64,000 nucleotides of DNA from CAVRCA01 sp963719345 (GTDB lineage Bacteria; Pseudomonadota; Alphaproteobacteria; Acetobacterales; Acetobacteraceae), in contig CAVRCA010000001.1 of NCBI GenBank assembly GCA_963719345.1, positions 186,001-250,000 on the forward strand, in the 5' to 3' direction. Positions 59,419-64,000 of this stretch are shown piece by piece. Under the pieces are notes generated by a model that saw nothing but the letters and a program-made list of their open reading frames with translations, had not been told where the DNA came from and made no database searches. The translations under genes were made by a program, and so were the position numbers. The stretch's first letter is position 1. Each line of letters starts with the position of its first letter.

Positions 59419-60779
59419 CTCACGGCACGGACCAGTTCGGCGGCGTCGGTCAGCGACTCCAGGCCAGCCAACCGATCGAGTGTGCGGTCCACGTTGGCGA
59501 CATCGAGCGGGCGCGCCGCGTTGGCGGCGCAGTCGCGGAACTTGGCCGCGCGCTGGGCTTCGCTGAGCGGGTTCTCCGGCGCGCCGAGCGGGGTGGTCGT
59601 CTCCCGGCTGGCGCTGCGGCCGTCGCGTGTCCGCACGGTAAGCCGCGCCCAGTCGCGGGAGCGGCCGGGCTCTTCGGCGCCTCGCATCCGGGCAGCGAGG
59701 GCGAGCGGCGCCGGGTCATCGACCCGCGCGACATCGGCGATTGCAATACCGCCGCGCAGCAGGGCGATGCCGGTCAGAAAGGGCAGGCTGAACTGTGCCT
59801 CGACGATCTGCGTCGGCCGCTGCTTGGCCGGACCCGACTGGAACTGGTCGCGATAGGTCGCCGGCCCGAGTGCGACGCTGATCTCCGCCACGTCCTCCGC
59901 CTCGGCGACGCCGAGTTCGTCCCGCAGGGCGATGGCAGCGTCGAGGGCCGCGTGCAGCGGTCGGCCGCACGGATAAGGCTTGAAGCTCAGCCCGTCGCCG
60001 CGGAATGCGACGCCGAGCTTGTCGGTCAACGGCGCGAGATCGTAGCCGCCGGGCTGGTAGAGCTCGAAAAACCCGAAGCGCCCCGCCAGCGTCTCGCGCG
60101 TGCCGGTGAACAAGTCCGCCGCCAGGAGGGCGGCGACGATGCCGTCGCGTGCGGCCTGGCCGGCCTGCAGCCGCTTGGTCAGCGCGCCGTCGAGGATGCA
60201 CTGGCGGCTGCCCGAGGCGAAGCTGAGCGCGATGCCGAGCGCGTGTTCCAATTCGTCGGCACCGAGGCCGATCAGCTTGCCGGCGACGGCCGCGGCGCCG
60301 AACACGCCGATGGCAGCCGTGCGGTGCCAGCCGCGATCGACGGTCGCGGCGATCGCGATGCGGCAGGACACGTCGAGGCCGAGCGCGACGGCGAGGAGCA
60401 GGTCGCGGCCGGACACCCCGCCCTGCATCTCCGCGACCGCGAGCCCGGCTGCCAGCACCGAGGCTCCCGGATGGATCGAGCCGCCGTGGTCGAGCGTGTC
60501 GTCGAAGTCGAGCGCGTGCGCCATCGCCGCGTTGATCAGCGCCGCCTGCGGCGCGGGCAGCCGAGGCCCGTGCAGCAGCACGCTGGCCTCGGCCGCGCCG
60601 CCCCAGCACTCGGCGAGCTTGCGCAAGGTGGCGATGCCGGGTGCGCCGGTGCCGCCCAACAGGCAGCCGAACGTGTCGGCAATATCGCGCCGGGTCGCCT
60701 CCACGGTGGAGGGCGGCAGGTCGGCAAAACCGGTGCGGTGGACGTGTTCGGCAAGCTGACGGGCCGGGTCGTTGTTCAT
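59415..60779 (-). CDS. MmgE/PrpD family protein
   Basis: 454 residues. DIADTFGCLLGGTGAPGIAT, ALINAAMAHALDFDDTLDHG with the catalytic-site DFDDT, IHPGASVLAAGLAVAEMQGG, HRTAAIGVFGAAAVAGKLIG and SFKPYPCGRPLHAALDAAIA define the family. Members are 2-methylcitrate dehydratase, aconitate decarboxylase or uncharacterised lyases. The dehydratase pathway partners (prpB, prpC) are not in this window, so the substrate is open. The gene starts 62 bp after the hairpin repeat at 60799. Confidence 0.9.
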   Translation of the reverse strand: MNNDPARQLAEHVHRTGFADLPPSTVEATRRDIADTFGCLLGGTGAPGIATLRKLAECWGGAAEASVLLHGPRLPAPQAALINAAMAHALDFDDTLDHGGSIHPGASVLAAGLAVAEMQGGVSGRDLLLAVALGLDVSCRIAIAATVDRGWHRTAAIGVFGAAAVAGKLIGLGADELEHALGIALSFASGSRQCILDGALTKRLQAGQAARDGIVAALLAADLFTGTRETLAGRFGFFELYQPGGYDLAPLTDKLGVAFRGDGLSFKPYPCGRPLHAALDAAIALRDELGVAEAEDVAEISVALGPATYRDQFQSGPAKQRPTQIVEAQFSLPFLTGIALLRGGIAIADVARVDDPAPLALAARMRGAEEPGRSRDWARLTVRTRDGRSASRETTTPLGAPENPLSEAQRAAKFRDCAANAARPLDVANVDRTLDRLAGLESLTDAAELVRAVS

Positions 60780-60798
60780 GGCATGCTCTCCCCATCAC

Positions 60799-60840
60799 CC
60801 TCACCCAACCCTCTTCCGTGGGGAGAGGGCCGGGGTGAGG
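60799..60840. repeat. Nested-hairpin intergenic repeat
   Basis: CCTCACCC (60799-60806) pairs with GGGTGAGG (60833-60840), and inside it CCCTCT (60809-60814) pairs with AGAGGG (60824-60829). The whole reads like the widespread CCCTCACCC...GGGGAGAGGG...GGGTGAGG element found in many copies between genes in high-GC proteobacteria. It sits between co-directional genes on the minus strand, just after the monooxygenase stop, where it may limit read-through. Confidence 0.6.
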
Positions 60841-60841
60841 A

Positions 60842-61933
60842 TCAGCCCGCCTTGGCCGGCCGTTCTGCCTGACGGGCCGCCACCAGCTCGCGCACGTGGG
60901 GGATCAGCACCTTGCCGTAGTCGATCGCGTCCTCGAGGGGATCGAAGCCGCGGATCAGGAACGTGCCGACGCCGAGATCGTAGTAGTCGAGCATCGCGTC
61001 GGCGACCTGCTCCGGCGTGCCCACGAGGGACGTCGAATTGCCCTTGGCGCCGGTCAGCGCGGCCATGCCGGTCCACAGCCGCTTGTCGAGCCTCGCACCC
61101 TGCGACGCCGCCGCCAGCAGGCGGCGCGAGCCGTCGTTCGGCGGCTCGCCGTCCCGTTTGTAGCCGGTCTGCGCGGCGAGCGCGCGGGCACGGTCGAGGA
61201 TGTCGTCGGCGCGCTTCCACGCCCTTTCCTCCGTCTCGGCCAGGATCGGCCGGAGCGACAGGCTGAAGCGCATTCCGCGCCCGTGCCGCGCGGCCGCGGC
61301 GCGCACCCGCGCGGTGAGTTCGCGCACCTGGGCGTGCGTCTCCCCCCACAGCGCGTAGATGTCGGCGTGCTTGCCGGCGACCGGGATCGCCGCATCGGAG
61401 GTGCCGCCGAAATAGACCGGGATGTGCGGCTGGTACACTGACTTGACCGCCGAAAAGGCGCGCTCCACCTGATAATATTTGCCAGTGAAATCAAACGGCG
61501 CGGCAGCGGTCCACACGCGCCGCATGATCTCCAGATACTCGTCCGTACGGGCGTAGCGCTCGTCCTTGGTCAGGAAATCACCGTCCTGGCGCAGCTCGGC
61601 GTCGCTGCCGCCGGTGATGATATGGACCGCGACCCGGCCGCCGCTCAACTGGTCCATCGTGGCGAACTGGCGCGCGGCGACGGTCGGCGCGGTGAAGCCC
61701 GGGCGGTGCGCGATCATCATGCCCAAGCTGCGCGTGACCGACAGCGCGTGCTGCGCGATGAGCAGGCTCTCCGGACTGGTCGAGTGGAACGCGACCAGCG
61801 CCCGGTCGAAGCCGGCGTATTCATGCGCCTTGGCCACCGTCTCGATGTAGGCAAGGTCCATCACCTCGCCCTTCTGCGGATGGATTTCCGAGAACTCGCG
61901 GGTGTTGACGAAGCCGATGAATTCGATGCTCAT
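60842..61933 (-). CDS. SsuD-like alkanesulfonate monooxygenase family protein
   Basis: 363 residues, LLM class. MSIEFIGFVNTREFSEIHPQ, YAGFDRALVAFHSTSPESLL, MMIAHRPGFTAPTVAARQFA, LSGGRVAVHIITGGSDAELR, DGDFLTKDERYARTDEYLEI and PHIPVYFGGTSDAAIPVAGK match the SsuD/SfnG/DszA-type FMNH2-dependent monooxygenases that cleave C-S bonds of sulfonates or sulfones. The matching N-terminal EFIGFVNTRE and the partner flavoprotein gene next to it fit a sulfone or sulfonate desulfurisation pair. It is 18 bp from the acyl-CoA-dehydrogenase-like gene. No flavin reductase gene adjoins. Confidence 0.9.
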   Translation of the reverse strand: MSIEFIGFVNTREFSEIHPQKGEVMDLAYIETVAKAHEYAGFDRALVAFHSTSPESLLIAQHALSVTRSLGMMIAHRPGFTAPTVAARQFATMDQLSGGRVAVHIITGGSDAELRQDGDFLTKDERYARTDEYLEIMRRVWTAAAPFDFTGKYYQVERAFSAVKSVYQPHIPVYFGGTSDAAIPVAGKHADIYALWGETHAQVRELTARVRAAAARHGRGMRFSLSLRPILAETEERAWKRADDILDRARALAAQTGYKRDGEPPNDGSRRLLAAASQGARLDKRLWTGMAALTGAKGNSTSLVGTPEQVADAMLDYYDLGVGTFLIRGFDPLEDAIDYGKVLIPHVRELVAARQAERPAKAG

Positions 61934-61951
61934 GACGCTCTCCGTTTCATC

Positions 61952-63115
61952 TCACAGCCCGAGTGCGACGCGGCCGGCGGCGCTCAGGATCATGTCGTTC
62001 TGCGGCGTGTGGATGCGGCTGCACAGCACGTCGCGGTAATGGCGTTCGAGCGGGTTGGCGCGGCTCAGGCCGGGATTGCCGACGAGTTCCAGCGCCCGGC
62101 CCACCGCCTCGATGGCGTTGTTGGTCGCGGTGTACTTCACCAGATTTGCCTCGGTCGAAGTGATCGACTCGAGATCATGGTCGGCGCGCGCGGCGAGCCC
62201 CTCGATCAGCATCCGGCTCACCCCGAGCAGCGCCTCGATCCGGCCGACCTCCTCGTGAAATCGCGGCAAGGTCGCGAGCGAGGCGCCGAGATTGGCGGGC
62301 TTGCGTCGGTGCAGATAGCCGACCAGCCAATCCCGCGCCGCCCTGGCCACGCCGTCGTAGAGGGCGCCGATCGCGACGTTGTTCCACACCGTCACGATCA
62401 GGTCGCGCGCGGCCCACTCAAGCGGCGTCCGGAGGTCGAGGGCATGGTCGGTGGCGATCAGCACGTCCTCGAACACGACGTCGTTGCTGCCCGAGGCCCG
62501 CATGCCCATGTGGTCCCAGGTGTCCTCGATCCGCACGCCGGGGCGATCCATCGGCACCAGGAACTGGCCGACGCGAGGCGAGTCTTCGGCGGTACGCGCC
62601 CACACGATGCCGTAGCGCAGGATGGGGCTGCCCGTGCTGTAGATTTTTCGGCCGTTCAACCGCCAACCGTCCGGAGTGCGTATGGCGGTGGTGGCGGGCA
62701 ATCCGCCGCGTGCCGGGGTGCCGAGGTCCGGCTCGACGCGCAGCGCATTGATCATCGCCACGCCCGCCAGCGTCTCTTGCAGCAGCCGCTCGCGGACGGG
62801 CGCTGCGACGCGCGGCGAACGCAGCAACCCGGCAAGCTGCAGGTAGTGCATGAGCAGCACCAGCGCGGTCGCGGCGTCACCGCCGGCGATCGTGCCGACG
62901 ACGGTCACGATCTGCGGCAGGCCGCCACCCCGGCCACCCTGCTCGACCGGGACAACGAGATCGAGCAGTCCGGCGCGATGCAGGGCGTCGAAGTTCTCGA
63001 ACGGAAACGACCGGTCCCGATCGTGCTCGGCGGCCCGGGTCGCGAAATCGGCGGCAAGTGCCCTAGCGGTGTCGCCCAGCCGGCCGGCCGGCCGGCGATT
63101 GTCTCCGTCCATCAT
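61952..63115 (-). CDS. SfnB/DszC-like acyl-CoA-dehydrogenase-fold monooxygenase
   Basis: 387 residues from the ATG at 63115 (MMDGDNRRPAG). The fold is acyl-CoA dehydrogenase-like, but the usual catalytic Glu of true dehydrogenases is not evident: GLLDLVVPVEQGGRGGGLPQ, GGDAATALVLLMHYLQLAGL, PDGWRLNGRKIYSTGSPILR, DTWDHMGMRASGSNDVVFED and ALELVGNPGLSRANPLERHY DVLCSRIHTPQNDM. These match the SfnB/DszC/DSZ-type monooxygenases that act on sulfones or dibenzothiophene with FMNH2. With the SsuD-like neighbour, it suggests organosulfur use under sulfur limitation. Confidence 0.88.
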   Translation of the reverse strand: MMDGDNRRPAGRLGDTARALAADFATRAAEHDRDRSFPFENFDALHRAGLLDLVVPVEQGGRGGGLPQIVTVVGTIAGGDAATALVLLMHYLQLAGLLRSPRVAAPVRERLLQETLAGVAMINALRVEPDLGTPARGGLPATTAIRTPDGWRLNGRKIYSTGSPILRYGIVWARTAEDSPRVGQFLVPMDRPGVRIEDTWDHMGMRASGSNDVVFEDVLIATDHALDLRTPLEWAARDLIVTVWNNVAIGALYDGVARAARDWLVGYLHRRKPANLGASLATLPRFHEEVGRIEALLGVSRMLIEGLAARADHDLESITSTEANLVKYTATNNAIEAVGRALELVGNPGLSRANPLERHYRDVLCSRIHTPQNDMILSAAGRVALGL

Positions 63116-63356
63116 GGTCTCCCGAACGGCTCGCACCGCATTACTCCCGGTCTACACCAGGTCTTCCGATAGGAAAATGGGATTTTATACAATCTACTAT
63201 CAATAATAGTGATACGGCGGAGCTGACGGGATCGGGAACGGGCAGGGTCGAACGTGAATGATCGAAGGCTTGCGAAGCCATTACATCGCCGTAAGACTGC
63301 AAGCCGGGCGGCTAGGCGCACGAGTGCCACCAAGCCCGGAATGGGAGGGAACGGTA
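63116..63356. promoter_or_regulatory. Divergent control region between sulfur genes and tannase
   Basis: 241 bp between divergent genes. The part at 63170-63215 is strongly A/T-rich and contains the inverted repeat ACTAT - CAATA - ATAGT (63196-63210), a possible operator shared by both directions. TATACAATCTACTAT there could be a -10-like element. The start of the tannase gene has the ribosome binding site GGGAGGGA at 63344-63351. Confidence 0.5.
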
Positions 63357-64000
63357 GTGAAACCACACCAAAAGGGCGTGGCTGTCTCGACGTGTCGACT
63401 GACGGCTCTGGTCGCGCCGGCGATCATGCTGGTCGCCCTGGCGCCCACGCAGGGCCGTGCCGCAACGAACTGCGAGAACCTGGCCGGGCTCACGGTCGCG
63501 GACACGACGGTGTCCGTCGCCGAGACCGTCCCGGCGGGCAGCTTCACGCCGCCCGGCGCGACGGCGGCGATTCCGAGCCTTCCGGGGTTCTGCCGCGTCG
63601 CGGGCAGCATCCATCCGACCAGCGATTCGAACATCGGCTTCGAGGTGTGGATGCCGCTGGCCGCCTGGAACGGCCGCTACGGCCAGATCGGCAACGGCGG
63701 CTTTGCCGGAGCAATTCCGTTCAGTTCGATGGGGAACGCGCTGACCCGCGGGTTTGCCACGGCGGGCACCGATGACGGCCACACCGGGAACAGCCTCGAC
63801 GCGTCCTGGGCGCTGGGCCATCCGGAGAAGGTGGTCGACTACGGCAATCGCGCGGTTCACCTGACCTCCGTGGTCTCGCAGCAGATCGTCGCCGCGTTCT
63901 ACGGGCAGGACGCGAACTACACCTACTTCGTCGGCTGCTCCGATGGCGGGCGCGAGGGCATGGTGGAGTTCCAGCGCTATCCCGACGATTTCGACGGCTG
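63357..64000 (+). CDS. Tannase / feruloyl esterase family protein (runs off the right edge)
   Basis: 214 complete codons before the window ends. GTG at 63357, after GGGAGGGA, opens a signal peptide (LTALVAPAIMLVALAPTQGR then AAT). The mature part has CENLAGLTVADTTVSVAETV, GFCRVAGSIHPTSDSNIGFE, VWMPLAAWNGRYGQIGNGGF, RGFATAGTDDGHTGNSLDAS and the nucleophile motif FVGCSDGGREG (Gly-Cys-Ser, normally GCSxGG), as in tannase/feruloyl esterase. It cleaves phenolic esters, or ester bonds of synthetic polymers in MHETase relatives. Only the N-terminal third to half is present; the catalytic Asp and His lie beyond the window. Confidence 0.85.
   Translation, partial: MKPHQKGVAVSTCRLTALVAPAIMLVALAPTQGRAATNCENLAGLTVADTTVSVAETVPAGSFTPPGATAAIPSLPGFCRVAGSIHPTSDSNIGFEVWMPLAAWNGRYGQIGNGGFAGAIPFSSMGNALTRGFATAGTDDGHTGNSLDASWALGHPEKVVDYGNRAVHLTSVVSQQIVAAFYGQDANYTYFVGCSDGGREGMVEFQRYPDDFDG

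Overview
The window is a 64 kb, high-GC, gene-dense chromosome segment. Its PhyR / EcfG / NepR / HisKA_2-kinase set is the general stress response (GSR) system known only from Alphaproteobacteria, so the host is an alphaproteobacterium. Tannase-type, luciferase-like, MmgE/PrpD, TauD and FMN hydroxy-acid genes suggest a soil or water heterotroph, perhaps Rhodospirillales/Acetobacteraceae; the family assignment is inference only. I saw no tRNA, rRNA, CRISPR array, phage genes or transposase, and no gene-free stretch above 300 bases.

Layout. (1) 1-12692, minus strand: a trehalose/glycogen operon glgE - treS/maltokinase - glgB - treZ - malQ - (next gene cut by the window edge), with stop/start overlaps. 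(2) 12813-16549: the GSR locus. phyR is co-directional with and directly upstream of glgE; two EcfG-type sigma genes, nepR and a membrane histidine kinase are divergent. (3) 16825-22433, plus: cydDC, an OmpA-like lipoprotein, recQ. (4) 22463-28054: a solute-binding protein, two NAD-dependent dehydrogenases, a mazEF pair whose toxin carries an amber stop, and an MFS transporter. (5) 28251-41783: accessory catabolism (solute-binding protein, alcohol dehydrogenase, NADP oxidoreductase, metallo-hydrolase, DOPA-dioxygenase-like protein, SDR, two FMN alpha-hydroxy-acid dehydrogenases, carboxymuconolactone-decarboxylase-like protein, alanine dehydrogenase, class II aldolase), a glycosyltransferase and a gamma-glutamyltransferase. 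(6) 41867-50127: TauD/TfdA dioxygenase, cyclase-family hydrolase, a secreted beta-repeat protein, SDR, two luciferase-like oxidoreductases, a DUF445 membrane protein. (7) 50228-57615: a divergent PEP carboxylase, a sulfite-oxidase-like molybdoprotein, a P1 peptidase and an envelope/stress group (lytic transglycosylase, PepSY-like protein, YflT-like protein). (8) 57685-64000: enoyl-CoA hydratase, amidohydrolase, MmgE/PrpD, a desulfonation-type monooxygenase with an SfnB/DszC-like flavoprotein, and the start of a tannase/feruloyl esterase.

How it fits together. PhyR sequesters NepR when phosphorylated and frees EcfG; the kinase is the likely phosphate donor. TreS makes maltose from trehalose, maltokinase makes maltose-1-phosphate, GlgE polymerises it, GlgB branches the glucan, and TreZ (with TreY) and MalQ return glucan to trehalose and glucose. 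Trehalose is a classic stress protectant, so placing phyR directly in front of this operon makes a compact stress-signalling plus osmoprotectant module.

Sequence quality. At least a dozen well-conserved genes carry one-base shifts, mostly one extra G or C in a short G/C run, and malQ at the left edge has ten or more. Motifs on both sides of each break are intact, so many breaks probably reflect consensus errors. I annotate these as single genes spanning the shifts and name each break.
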